A stretch of DNA of 64,000 nucleotides from Amphiduros pacificus (Eukaryota; Annelida; Polychaeta; Phyllodocida; Hesionidae). Positions 39,901 to 48,397 of the stretch are shown piece by piece (within the stretch, counting starts at the first letter, position 1; the number at the start of each line of letters is the position of its first letter). The position numbers were made by a program, and so were the translations under genes. The notes below the pieces were generated by a model. The model was given only the letters and a program-made list of their open reading frames with translations. It was not told where the DNA came from and made no database searches. The DNA lies in NCBI GenBank assembly GCA_949316495.1, contig OX439008.1, positions 5,911,001 to 5,975,000 of the forward strand, written 5' to 3'.

Positions 39901-42351
39901 TCAAGCATCATATGCAAACATGGAAAAATTCCACAAATTCATCAACTTTGGAGTTTAAATAATTTTTAAAATACTCAAGCCACATTCTGCACATTCAATG
40001 CCTTTTGACATGGTTATCGCCACTCATTCACTGAAGTTAAAAAAATGATGGCATCATATTTCAGAACATGTTCTGACGAGATTACATGTAACTGGAAAAG
40101 CAATATTTTAACTCTTAAGAGTGAATATCTTAATCATTTTTAATGCAAATATTCATATCACTGTTTCTGCAATGATGTTTCTGATGGCAATATTGGATGT
40201 AAACCAGACACAAACAAATCTGACAGGATTATATTAAATTGTACATATATCCTTGTTGTTTTCCACTTGTTTCGTTCTTTCTCACTCACAGAATAAATCA
40301 CAGACATAAATATATTAAAAACCTACAAAATTACACATATTTGTACACCTGACAAACTATCAAGAAATAACTGATCATAGAGCATGGCAAAACATGGATA
40401 ATGTGGTGAAAGAACAAGGAAAAAACACATGGATTTCTAACATTTGGAGAAAAAGAACATATTTCTCCATGCAAAAGTTTGAGTAAATCCATTTTGCAAG
40501 ATTTGTATCCACAATACCTTCATAAATTGATTTTAAAAATTTTTTGAGTTCCATATTAATTTTTAAATATAAATTGATAAATTGATTTTTAAAATGTTTT
40601 GAGTTCCATATGTTAATGTGCAAAAAGGTTTCTCTTACTTTTAACATGTGGAGACATTTAACCTGGTATATTATATTGGGCATAGATAATAAAGCCTATC
40701 ATACACATCCAAATATGGAACAAAGCCAACAGATGCTGAAGCCTGATAGTTTATTACACATCTTCTGCCATTAATCACATTGATTTATATCTAATAAAAG
40801 CATGGCAGGGGAAACTACAGAAGACATTTCTACCTGTTTGTACTTCCCATTTCCTTCCTTTATGTGTTTCAATGTCAATCTCAATTATATATTCAATTGG
40901 ACTACTAACAGAAGTGACCAGTTAAACAATTCATTCTAATATGATTACAGAATATTTTCCCAGGGGTTTGATGGACTATGGTTATCCTATTGTATATTCA
41001 TTCTCAGCCCCGGGTCTCAGCCATACATTCGAATCAAACATCTGTCTAGGCATGTCCAGGCTTATGTAACGCTCACCCTTCCTCAGCCACAAGTCTGGGA
41101 TAATATCTAAACTTTCCTTGGCTAACCTAACAATTCTTAGCCACAGCTGTAGGCTAGTATTTAACCTTCCATAAAATAAGGTCTCAACGTAAAGTTAACC
41201 ATCCCCAGCCAAAGCTCTAGCCTAATATATAATTATCCCCAGCCACAAGTTTTGCCTATTAATCAACTTTTTCCAAAATAAGGTCCTGGCTAATAGCTAA
41301 CCTTCCTTGAAGGCTAATAGTTAAACTTCTCCAAAATAAGATCTAGGGTTAAAGCAAAGTATTCTGTGTCCACAGGTATAGACTTAATGATAAGCATCTC
41401 ACGGAGAGACTGCCAGTGTGTGTCTGTCTGTAATATGATAGTGTGGAATGCCTGCAATGGGTTAGCATGTGGCAGGTTAGGGTTTTCCTAAGCCATTATG
41501 ATATACAATGATCAATAATATTCTCACTCAGTGATCAAGCTTTAATGTGCTCAGAATGGCACTGCACTCAGGTGCACCGACTCTGCACTTCCTTCACCTG
41601 TGGCACACCCAATCAATCTGTATTGCAATAGTGGTTGATGCTGCCACCTGGTGTATGACAATATGTCACACAAATCATTGCTCTCAATTTGCTTGCACAT
41701 CTGCTTTTTTATTTCCATATATTTTTCTCAAATATGTTTGTAACACATGACTGTTTTTTTCCACCTTCTCATAATTCCAGAACTTTTAAGCTTCTCTTTA
41801 TATGTGTATCTTCATGACCTTGAAGTAGTAATACAAAATGGGTTAAATCCAAGTTCCGCTATTTGAGAGAAAGCACATGTAATTTAATAACATATGACCA
41901 GACAAAGCCAAACATAGAGAGATGAGAAGATTTTTTATTTTTTTGCATTATTATTTTCAGAAGACAAAAGATCTTTTTAGTGTTTTTGTTGTTTGCTTAT
42001 CATACAAAATATTCAATCAACATGTCTTAGTTTTGGGCCACTGAGTGTTCAGTATATTTCAAGTAGTCATAAATATTGGATCATGCCAAATCTACTTTTC
42101 ATACAAAAGGTATGATCGCCATAATGTTCAATTTAACACATTAAATAATTTTGAAGTTCAAAGTAGCATCACTATTTACTCAGTGCAAATTTTGGTAGAA
42201 TAATTTGCATTGCCATGGCTTTATCCTGATCATGAGGTTAGTACTTTAATATGGTCTTGGAATGGATATTTAATTTGGTAAAAATATGACTTATTCTTGA
42301 TAAATTAGTCTCTTACCTTCGATCTGTTGCCAGCTTTCTTGCCAAGGCCAT
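9911..42351 (-). CDS. Large SAM-TKL protein kinase with polyproline/WH2 tail (16 exons, complete up to the 3' end)
   Basis: Exons in order (minus strand): 42351-42317, 30604-30500, 27921-26171, 24388-24251, 22755-22661, 19986-19626, 19363-18848, 18068-17855, 17590-17540, 14460-14369, 13040-12919, 12687-12551, 12141-11968, 11463-11280, 11114-10995, 10813-9965. All junctions keep one frame; the sum is 4,944 bases, 1,648 codons. Domains by residue: coiled coil about 15-45; Lys/Glu-rich disorder 60-400; SAM about 440-510; acidic stretch about 714-738; helical segment 899-947; coiled coil 1045-1100; kinase 1120-1378 (GEGAFSQV, VAIK Lys1143, HLD 1237-1239, DFG 1257-1259, APE 1286-1288); polyproline 1500-1512; WH2-like motif about 1524-1541; duplicated motif at 1566-1585 and 1600-1619. 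The kinase belongs to the tyrosine-kinase-like group (LHLDLKSMNVLL, GTPAWMAPE). SAM and coiled coils suggest oligomerisation; polyproline plus WH2 suggests profilin and actin binding. Those roles are inference. I cannot assign it to a named family. Confidence 0.88.
9965..10813 (-). CDS. Kinase gene exon 16, end of kinase, polyproline, WH2-like motif
   Basis: Acceptor attttacag; the frame runs 283 codons to a good donor gtaagt at 9964. After EIIPALEKM ends the kinase fold, a variable linker leads to MVPPPPPPPPPPVPP, then FMEDIKSGLKNVRLKP, which fits the WH2 pattern of an amphipathic helix followed by LKxV. Two copies of a motif EQGFxIxPxxLxxQKxxLKH follow. If the donor is not used the frame stops at 9911, 17 codons later, and AATAAA lies about 65 bases beyond, so this may be an alternative last exon. 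Confidence 0.88.
10995..11114 (-). CDS. Kinase gene exon 15, C-lobe
   Basis: Acceptor ataaaag and donor gtgagt, 40 whole codons. RPEIPSSCPKPLRELITKAW and HHNPIKRIQF correspond to helices G to I; the Arg after the HHNP turn is the conserved kinase subdomain XI Arg. Confidence 0.92.
11280..11463 (-). CDS. Kinase gene exon 14, activation segment and APE
   Basis: Acceptor ttgtacag and donor gtctgt. GVRGTPAWMAPELLDSGDVS and KADVYSFSVILWEMLTRQHP are the activation-segment end and helix F of a TKL kinase. Confidence 0.93.
11464..11967. other. Kinase intron 13, nothing notable
   Basis: AT-rich intron of 504 bases between two kinase-domain exons; I see no further exon or repeat. Confidence 0.7.
11968..12141 (-). 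CDS. Kinase gene exon 13, catalytic loop (HLD) and DFG
   Basis: Acceptor tcttttag and donor gtatta, phase 2 to phase 2. The catalytic loop reads VLHLDLKSMNVLL: catalytic Asp, Lys and Asn are all kept, but the usual HRD Arg is Leu, making this a non-RD kinase. DFG is intact in KIADFGFSKL. Confidence 0.93.
12551..12687 (-). CDS. Kinase gene exon 12, N-lobe helix C to hinge
   Basis: Acceptor tttttgcag and donor gtatgt. SLLQELRHPRVVLLLGVC gives the helix C Glu and the RHPxVVxLLG signature of TKL kinases; PLMVLDYMPRGSLYHHLHD is the hinge and helix D region. Confidence 0.92.
12919..13040 (-). CDS. Kinase gene exon 11, glycine-rich loop and VAIK lysine
   Basis: Acceptor ctattgcag and donor gtctgt. 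DLIGEGAFSQVFRGLYHG gives a canonical GxGxFxxV nucleotide loop, and DVAIKRLK holds the ATP-binding lysine (residue 1143). This pattern is typical of TKL kinases. Confidence 0.93.
13041..14368. other. Kinase intron 10
   Basis: No exon is needed here by phase. A patch at about 13420-13640 is more GC-rich than its surroundings and open on the plus strand, but has no splice sites or recognisable protein. Confidence 0.55.
14369..14460 (-). CDS. Kinase gene exon 10, link to the kinase domain
   Basis: Acceptor ggtttgcag and donor gtcatt, phase 2 to phase 1. The peptide HLESELSRLKHKDPLRHVDI ends the coiled coil and leads directly into the kinase N-lobe. Confidence 0.85.
14743..14767. repeat. (AT)n microsatellite
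   Basis: About 12 AT dinucleotides in the intron between kinase exons 9 and 10. Confidence 0.9.
15232..16608. repeat. 34-bp minisatellite, about 40 copies
   Basis: The unit reads roughly GATATAAGATCCAGGGCTAC followed by CTCACAAGCCWCCA. Units come in two main types (CCACCA or CCTCCA), often alternating, and the variant GATAAAAG is usually followed by CACATGCC, so a 68-bp dimer is the effective repeat in much of the array. It lies in the intron between kinase exons 9 and 10. The 34-bp period prevents any long open frame. Confidence 0.97.
16921..17476. mobile_element. hAT-like MITE, 556 bp
   Basis: Terminal inverted repeats of nearly 30 bases start CAGGGGTGGGAGAGCTCTGA and end as the complement of CAGGGGTGGGACAGCTCTGA. 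The CAGGGGTGG start is typical of hAT ends. No transposase frame is present. A clean 8-bp target duplication is not visible. It sits in the intron between kinase exons 9 and 10. Confidence 0.75.
17540..17590 (-). CDS. Kinase gene exon 9 (51 bases)
   Basis: A very short exon with acceptor tgcctcag and donor gtagga, phase 2 to phase 2. It encodes DIKLTLKLKFGDQVQQ and continues the coiled coil. Being a multiple of three, it could be skipped without a frame shift. Confidence 0.75.
17855..18068 (-). CDS. Kinase gene exon 8, coiled coil start
   Basis: Acceptor ttactcag and donor gttaat, phase 1 to phase 2. A Ser/Gly-rich linker leads into EKQEILREVRKQKEDYRRQI, the start of the juxtakinase coiled coil. 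Confidence 0.85.
18400..18545. repeat. Degenerate minisatellite, unit about 33 bp
   Basis: The phrase ATGCAAAATGGACAAGTTGA recurs four to five times with many changes inside the intron between kinase exons 7 and 8. The array is old. Confidence 0.55.
18848..19363 (-). CDS. Kinase gene exon 7, Pro-rich segment and helical coil
   Basis: Acceptor ctgtgtag and donor gtatgt, phase 1 to phase 1. It carries a Pro-rich piece (KPPPIPEKPVPH) of the kind SH3 domains bind, then a helical stretch at residues 899-947 including EMINRLQLQLQELQEKV, likely a coiled coil. Confidence 0.85.
19626..19986 (-). CDS. Kinase gene exon 6, acidic stretch
   Basis: Acceptor gtttacaacag and donor gtgagt. The peptide starts QRRGDQEEKEYNHYEDEDEE, a strongly acidic run, followed by Arg/Ser/Thr-rich sequence. 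A second AG three bases further in (start 19983) could be used instead, dropping one Gln. Confidence 0.8.
19987..21152. other. Kinase intron 5, left part; no gene seen
   Basis: Between exon 6 and the large TIR element I see no exon or clear repeat. Confidence 0.6.
21155..22499. mobile_element. TIR DNA transposon, non-autonomous, 1.35 kb
   Basis: The ends are inverted copies of CCGTATTTACTCGTGTATAA and are flanked by TA on both sides, suggesting a TA target duplication. A second inner copy of the end motif (TATAAGACGACCCCCTAAA) lies near each end. Inside, a block around TTTTAATTGCGTTTTAAATG and ATAAATAAAGGTA occurs at least six times in both orientations, so the element folds back on itself at several scales. 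No transposase frame is present. It lies in the intron between kinase exons 5 and 6. Confidence 0.8.
22661..22755 (-). CDS. Kinase gene exon 5
   Basis: Acceptor ggatttcag and donor gtaagt. The exon completes a Gly codon and ends on a whole codon. It encodes a basic linker (STGLRQRADEGNTMRRATRG). Confidence 0.8.
22829..22990. repeat. 14-bp minisatellite, 11.5 copies
   Basis: Unit CTGGCTGGTAATCA, copies identical, so expansion is recent. It lies just upstream of kinase exon 5. Confidence 0.98.
22991..24250. other. Kinase intron 4, right part; nothing seen
   Basis: AT-rich intron sequence with no supported exon. Confidence 0.6.
24251..24388 (-). CDS. Kinase gene exon 4
   Basis: Acceptor gatatatccag and donor gtgacg flank 138 bases, phase 1 to phase 1. 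The peptide (MVRERRHCWTEDSQVPGRDA and on) is polar and has no domain I recognise. Confidence 0.75.
25332..25683. repeat. 19-bp minisatellite, about 18 copies
   Basis: Unit GTCAGGTAGATAATATAAT; two copies lack ATAAT, giving 14-bp units. It lies in the intron between kinase exons 3 and 4. Confidence 0.97.
26171..27921 (-). CDS. Kinase gene exon 3, disordered Lys/Glu-rich region and SAM domain
   Basis: This 1,751-base exon is the largest. It opens KDNNGALWKHGADGKLAGYK, then runs through hundreds of charged residues rich in Lys, Glu, Ser and Thr, probably unstructured. A SAM domain follows at about 26740-26530 (residues 440-510) with VMAWLKDLKLKEAERYMRIF, then LLLVTEDQLKEMGIRAVGAY and a helix ending in KREKEE, the normal helix order for SAM. 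The stretch after it is basic and Arg/Thr-rich. Acceptor tttgtcag and donor gttagc. Confidence 0.9.
27922..30499. other. Kinase intron 2; no gene seen
   Basis: 2.6 kb of AT-rich sequence. Phase joins exon 2 directly to exon 3, so no coding exon is required here. Confidence 0.65.
30500..30604 (-). CDS. Kinase gene exon 2, N-terminal coiled coil
   Basis: Acceptor ctattttcag and donor gtaagt flank 105 bases. The peptide VTALSDESKDLARDVEKLE and following residues has heptad-like spacing typical of a short coiled coil. Phase 2 in and phase 2 out agree with both neighbours. The 21-bp repeat array begins only about 170 bases upstream in intron 1. Confidence 0.85.
30775..31793. repeat. 21-bp minisatellite, about 48 copies
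   Basis: Unit ATGGTGATGRATGRTACCATG. As the period is a multiple of three and the unit has no stop in several frames, open frames over 1 kb arise on both strands. Composition is purely repetitive and it lies inside an intron, so I do not call a gene. Confidence 0.98.
32142..32335. repeat. 17-bp minisatellite, about 11 copies
   Basis: Unit CTGCTACACCTGAAAST. The left half carries AAAGT and the right half AAACT, showing two rounds of expansion. Confidence 0.97.
32438..32624. repeat. 93-bp tandem duplication
   Basis: Two direct copies beginning TAGTTCAAAACTTTTCTC, with only a few differences, abut each other. Ninety-three is a multiple of three, so a short frame runs through both; I see no evidence that it is coding. 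Confidence 0.95.
33021..33498. repeat. 72-bp tandem repeat, about 6.6 copies
   Basis: Unit starts CATTTTCCCTGACTGCTCAC and includes GTAAAGCCACCGTTTACCAG, which contains an inverted repeat (GGTAAA/TTTACC). The rightmost copies are more diverged. Confidence 0.96.
35628..36150. repeat. 22-bp minisatellite, about 23 copies
   Basis: Unit CCAGGTGAACGTCATCACTA plus GG. The left block has GAACGT, the right block GAATGT, and AGGAGA variants cluster in the right block. Confidence 0.98.
38708..39378. repeat. 15-bp minisatellite, about 44 copies
   Basis: Unit ACACTTGACATACAC, with a common CTGGACA variant. The period is a multiple of three and frames stay open on both strands, but composition is purely repetitive. 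Confidence 0.98.
42317..42351 (-). CDS. Kinase gene exon 1, start codon
   Basis: The exon begins ATGGCCTTGGCAAG and ends before donor gtaaga, leaving two bases of an Arg codon that exon 2 completes. ATG context is good (ccacaATGG). No in-frame upstream ATG continues the frame. An AG at the end of gtaacag about 30 bases upstream could be a 5' UTR acceptor, so the true first exon may lie further right. Confidence 0.8.
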
Positions 42352-42587
42352 TGTGGGGAAAAGGTCAATCTCTTATTCTGTTACACTGGCTGACTAATTT
42401 TCTAAAAAGTAAAATTATTCAACCTTAAACACTGGCATGAGTTTCAGGATCAAACTGCTCTAATTCACAGGTCAACTTTAATTTCATAATCAATTGAAGG
42501 AAAAGATTTTGTCATTGCCTTGGGGTCTGAACATTAGAGGGGGGTGGGTTAAAGATGAGTCAAATACAAATAAAGATGTCTTTAAAA

Positions 42588-42727
42588 TGAAAAGATATAT
42601 CTTAACTGTATTATAGGGGTATTTGTGAGAAAAGATATATCTTAACTGTATTATAGGGGTATTTGTGAGAAAAGATATATCTTAACTGTATTATAGGGGT
42701 ATTTGTGAGAAAAGATACATCTTAACT
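42588..42727. repeat. 40-bp tandem repeat, 3.5 copies
   Basis: Unit AAAAGATATATCTTAACTGT followed by ATTATAGGGGTATTTGTGAG; copies nearly identical. It lies about 240 bases upstream of the kinase start codon, near its likely 5' UTR or promoter. Confidence 0.97.
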
Positions 42728-44339
42728 TGGTTACATATAAAATATTCAGATAAAACACGCTGAATAAGTTACATGTCAATTGTGTAATGCAGATACATGT
42801 AGAGTTTATCTATGATATGGCTAATGAGAAATCTGAGATAAAATTGCATAAAATCCAAATTCCAGATTGTCACGCTGAAGAAAATTTGACAACTTGAACA
42901 AATCCTTGTAAAGAAAATCAGGAAAGCGTTGATGGACTTTACCTTTGAAAATAAGGTTTATTCAAACTCAAAATATTTTCTTTGTCAAGGTCATTTCAAG
43001 TACAAAATCTTTCAAGAAACTGTGGATGTTTCTTCAGGAAAAAAGGATGAGTATTTTCACCGACTGTGAAACAAAGAATGTGGTGTGATAACATGGTATG
43101 TAAACCATAGATTGCTCCTGAATTCACCAGTCTGATAATATTGCTTTGAGGGATTTCTTGAAAAGAGCTGATGACTTCAGCTACAAAATGAGTGTATAAA
43201 CAAGAAACGCTAATTTGAAAACTATGATATCTTTGAATAATGACTTCATTATGCTTGCAATGTACTAATTTTGCCAAGTTCTTCCTCGTTCTCAGCAAAC
43301 CAATTAGCAGCCTGTTCAGAGTGCAAGATTACATTTTGGGCACAGCTGGACAATTCCGGTTGCTGACACAAGCCTTCACACTCTAGCAAGGCTGATCCTA
43401 AAAGATGCCAAGCTCCCAATTTTCAATGTTAAAATAGGAAGAAGATAATCCCAGTCAGTCACAATCCTTGGAAAATAGCTGTATTTCTATGGGTTTCTAA
43501 CCACCCTCTGAGTCATCCTTGTCTATCAACTCCATTGTTGGTCACATGGTCATGTGTTCAGCATATACTCATCGTTAATTATCATTGGCCTTGGGATAAC
43601 TTCACTAACTTTTGTTTTGCCTTTGTTTTGCCTTGAAGGCTGGATGTTTGAAGTTTCAACCGATTATACTGTAAGTCTATGGAGTGTCAATAATTTATCA
43701 TCCCATGTAATTTGTTTTGACAGCAATCTTAAGTGTTTTCTGTTATTTGGTGGTCATTTACACAAAGATTGAAGTAAGCAAATACCGGTAGTAGTGTGTG
43801 ATCGAGTATGTTGTCAAAGTTTCAGAAATTCACAAGCATGGCTTCCAAAATTTTGTCAAACTTTTGAAACTAATGCACAAGTTTGCTTTTCACGTTGCAT
43901 GTTTTTTCAGGTTCCTTTTATTTTCATTAATCCCTAGCAGACAGGAAAGATGTCATCATCTACCCCAGCAATGGATGGGATTAACATTAATGTCCAGATG
44001 TCATTTTGTAAAATTCTGAAGGGCTGCAAGTTGTTGCAATATAATCATAGACATGATGTCAGACAACTTGAATCATGAACTTTTGTCAACAGTACTTCGG
44101 TGAACATACTGAATAACCATGGTTATAAATTTTATTAATTCAGTATGCATATACATTAGTCCAGAAAAAAAATGGTTACTTTTGCTTATAAAAAAATTGA
44201 AATAGGCTAGTCCTTCGGTGTTACTTGCAAATCCTGCAAGAGCTTCATTTTTTAATACTCTGATTAACTCTAAAATAAAGCAGACAGAAAAACAGACACA
44301 TTTTTGAACAGGATGTTCATATACTTTTGGACAGTAATT

Positions 44340-44425
44340 TCTGGGGTCAGCCATGGCTCACTTGGTAAAATGTCTGGGCCCCATGCTAAAGGTCTGGAGT
44401 TTGAATCCCAGTTACAAAATTACAA
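44340..44425 (+). mobile_element. tRNA-derived SINE head, degraded
   Basis: Box A-like TGGCTCACTTGGTAAAATG and box B-like GAGTTTGAATCCC occur about 45 bases apart, the spacing of a tRNA-type pol III promoter. No tRNA fold remains, so I call a SINE remnant rather than a gene. Confidence 0.5.
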
Positions 44426-45160
44426 ATTTCATGCTGAAGAAGAAATTTCATATTGGGGTTTTATGGTGATATGCACATCAGAACAAATAGAATTGAATAG
44501 TTTTTGCAAATGCAGAAAATATAAATAATATTTTTTACTGAAAACAAAGATAAAATTTTCATATTAGGTTTCTATTTCAGACATATGCATGTCAGAACCA
44601 AAGGAAATGGATCGTGTTTTGAAAATACTAAAAATAATATCTTTACACAGAAAAGCAAGATGTGACCTTCATATAGTGCGATTGAGGGTCACCATCTTGT
44701 TTATTCATTGATCAGTTGATCAGTTGATTGAATTTTGGAGATTTTTGTGCACTCCAGGATGTTGTTTTTAAAGGGGACAATATAGCAACTCTTAATGGCT
44801 AACAGTCTTCCCAATAGTCAATGGCTCTGGACAGTTGGTCCAGTGAAGTTGACTACATTGTCAGACCAAAAGGATTTTTTCGGGACCGAAATAAAAGAAT
44901 AATGAACGATATGAACATGGGAGTATGAACATTTAAAGTAATATGTGTATGATCATACATGTACAGTCCAATTAACAGTTAATTTAGGGAAGGCCTTTGC
45001 AAAAAAATATCAGTAAGGATCAGCAATATGGTGGTTATCTGAAAGACTGGATCTATTCAAGGCTATTAGTATTATTGCATTGGGGCTTATTTTTACTTGT
45101 CTTTGAGTTGAGAGATTTTGCCAGTGTGGAGTTCAGACATGTTTGCAGGGAAACTATATA

Positions 45161-45612
45161 CAGTGACTGGCAACTGTCCGAAACCGGCAGATTAAACTCG
45201 GACATTTTTAACTCGGTCAAACATCTAGCATACCTTGCTGTACTGGTTGCAATTGAGCTGAATGTCAGGTCTCACACGTCACCTTGCAATTCCTGTTCCT
45301 TTCAAAACGTTAGAAGTGTTTATTTGTTTTCATGGCACGAGTGATGTTGTCACTGTCAAATGACGTCAGAAGTGGTGACGTAGCCAACTTCTCTGTCTAA
45401 GTCAATGGAAACTCGGACAATCTGCAGGTTTTCTGAATGCGTGAATTTCCTGATAATTCTGTAAATGTTGAAAGGATATCGTTTTTACTTCACATGCCTT
45501 TGAAGTAGACGATCTTCAATCGATGTGAGCCGTTTTTACAAGGTTTTAAAGGGTTTTGTGAAAATCGGGAGTGAAAAACATGAAAATGTCCGGATTTGGC
45601 TGCTGGTCACTG
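45161..45612. mobile_element. Mariner-like MITE, 452 bp
   Basis: The ends are inverted: CAGTGACTGGCAACTGTCCG on the left and the complement of CAGTGACCAGCAGCCAAATC on the right, with TA on both flanks. No transposase frame is present. Confidence 0.7.
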
Positions 45613-46927
45613 TAACATCAATACCTCTTATGAGGTATTGATAACATGGATGATGGAGGCTACAAAGCTGATGATTTCAAGATTTAGTCATGGAATTTAA
45701 ACTGCGAGTAAGTTGGACATGAGGCCAACCTTAAACATATTTTCATTATAATATTGTAATTGGAAATTGTGTCTTTTGAAGCATAGCATTAGCACTGATA
45801 CTGTAATATTAATAACACTGCAATTCATTAATGAAAATAATGCACGTAAACACATTGAATATGTGTATTTTTGTGTCTATTTTAAGATAAATAACTTTAT
45901 GAAAATATGATGAATATTTTACCTGGTGTTCAACATTGCATTACTCCTTAAATATCACTTTTAAGGAACAAAATTGGCCAAGGTAACCAATGTAAACAAT
46001 TCAATCCACAAATTCTTGTATTTTCGCCCAAGAATGCGCGCATGCGTTCTTCTTTGTCATATATTCTCTCTTTGCACCAAATTTTGATTTGAAATGTCTG
46101 AAATTAAACTCAAATTACCAAAATAATGTCAGTTTGATTGCCATAAAATGTTGTATCTAAAGCAAACATATTTCCGAACACATGTTGTTATTAAAATTAT
46201 TCTGATTCTAAAACTATTTTTTACCAAATTAGTTTTGGCATCTCCTCCAAATTTGGTAGAGAAAGTACTTCCGTTCGACGCGCCAAACCCAAATGAGAAT
46301 TTCAAGCACACTGTCCACCAGAGGCACACGCAAACTATGATAGGTTCGCCATGTCGCCCTCTGGTGGAGTTTGAATTTCAAGTTTCGATTTCTCCGTCAT
46401 TTCCAGTCAGTCTTTGTAGGTATAAAATTGTATGTGCATCAACACCCACTTGTAACCCACCTGAGTGTCATTAATGTCGCCATCAATCATTGACCATTGA
46501 CATTGATTGACATCAATCGTGCAGGCTGCACAGATACATGACATGTCTAGATATTTAATACATTTAACCCCTAAAGGACTAGCCTCTCTAAATTTTGTTG
46601 ATTGGCAGGACTAACCAATTTTTTTCTTGACTAGTGTATCTACATACTACATTGATGAAATTTATAACCATGGTTACTCAGTTACTGACTCGGAGTCAGT
46701 ATGCTCAACGAAGTGCTGGGATCAAAAGTTCATGATCCAAGCTGTCTGTATCATGATTATATTGTAACAAAGTTGCAGCCCAAGAGAATGTTACAAAATG
46801 ACATCATCAAGCCAGAACAATGGGGACGTCCACGTCCCTCCTGTCCGTTACCGGTGGTGGACATTGCCGTCCTTCCCATCCGTTAGGGGTTAATGTTTAA
46901 ATATCTCTGCAAATACAGAGTACTGAG

Positions 46928-47678
46928 GGCTTATTGTATTCGGCACGTTGCGCGTTTGGGACTTGGCGCGTTCTTGGCGCGTGGCCTGTTTGATTGTGAC
47001 GTCACACAAGGAATGCACTATTTTATTTGGTCTCACTCAGATTTGAATGAGGTGGTGAGCAGGTTGCATTTTTGTTGGCACATGCTTCACTCATGATTCA
47101 CTCGTGTTGCAAGGCACTTCCCAGTGTCAAATTATCGCCCACTGACATCGCCAAAAGCAAAGCACCAGAAAGCAGGAGTTAATCTTCCGAAAATTACGTT
47201 TTCATTGATATCTTTGCAATGCCTCAAGATAACAACAAAAGGTAAAGATATCTAGAACCTTTGGACCAAGACGGTTCTTTTGATATGCATGACATGATAA
47301 TCAGTAAGTTTTTTGTAATGTTATCAGCGTGCGTGTTTATCATTGACAATTCAAGAGCTTCCAATCACCTGCACCGTGCTCGGCAAAGACGCTGCAAACC
47401 GTCTCACATTTGCTGCATTTTTTGTATTCATGCGCCTTTTCCCGCCCTGAAATTCCCGCCAATGAAGCTTTTCCCGCCAGTGAAGCGTCACAATTCACAT
47501 TTTGTAAGTAACATTTTTTTTGGCCTAAAAACAAAGTGGAATGTTTTAAAATATGGAAATGCTAACATTTTTGTTCATAATATGCATTGGATAAACAAAA
47601 TAAAATCGAGGTGTCAGACATTTCTCTGACTGACACAACGCGCATCAACGCGCATCAACGTGCTGAATACAAAAAGCC
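46928..47678. mobile_element. TIR element A of a head-to-head pair (8-bp target duplication)
   Basis: The left end reads GGCTTATTGTATTCGGCACG and the right end, complemented, GGCTTTTTGTATTCAGCACG. GTACTGAG flanks both sides (46920-46927, 47680-47687). An 8-bp duplication fits hAT or P superfamilies. Ends are rich in GCGCG motifs and the left arm carries TGACGTCACAC. No transposase frame is seen. Confidence 0.7.
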
Positions 47679-47688
47679 AGTACTGAGT

Positions 47689-48212
47689 GGCTTATTGCAT
47701 TTGGCGCGTAGTGCGCGTTTATGCGCATTGTGTCAGTTATGAGTATTGGTATTTTTGGGGCTTTTGGGATCAAAGTGTTTGAATAGAAATGTTTGTATGT
47801 ACATTCTAGGTAACATCAAACTTGGATTTAAATCATAAAACCCAACCATTTGCAAGTTTTAAAAATGACACTTCACTGAATTTGGCGGGAATCAGCTTTT
47901 GTATATTGGCGTGTCCAGAAATGGATATTGAAGGGGGTGTTCAATTTAACAAATTTCACAATTTATATCATTTGGCATTTCTTCTTCTTATAGGACTTTG
48001 TATGATATTTGTGAACACGAATATGCCCAAAAAATAATAAATACTTGTACAGAAAAGATACTGTAGTGTACCCCATTTTAACAAATGTAAAACCCTGGAC
48101 ATGCCACTGATGCCTTTCACACACTGTTCTTCTGTGACGTCACACTGATACAAGTCACTCTGTGTTGAACGCGTCATTTATCAAACGCGCAACGTGCCGA
48201 ATGCAATAAGCC
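47689..48212. mobile_element. TIR element B of a head-to-head pair (8-bp target duplication)
   Basis: The left end reads GGCTTATTGCATTTGGCGCG and the right end, complemented, GGCTTATTGCATTCGGCACG. GTACTGAG follows at 48213-48220. Its right arm (GGCACGTTGCGCGTTTG, TGACGTCACAC) matches the left arm of element A, and its left arm (ATTGTGTCAG) matches A's right arm, so B is inverted relative to A. Confidence 0.7.
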
Positions 48213-48397
48213 GTACTGAGTAGTTTTTAACACAAAATGTTGCATTTTCTGCGTTATCTCGAGAAAACATAGTGGTTTTCTTTTCAGTGTAAAACAAGTA
48301 ATATTTCAGTAATTTGTGTATTAATTAAATTCAAGACCTGAAGTGAAGGAGGCAGGGGCTTATTTAATGAAAAAATGAATTAGATTTTTGGATTAAT

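Larger units (their letters stand above)
30605..42316. other. Kinase intron 1 (11.7 kb), minisatellite-rich
   Basis: The intron holds arrays with 21-, 17-, 72-, 22- and 15-bp units and a 93-bp duplication, together about a quarter of its length. Between them I see no coding exon. GC-richer patches ending in good minus-strand donors (for example AAAAGgtagggag at about 34285-34270) could be alternative 5' exons. Confidence 0.7.
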
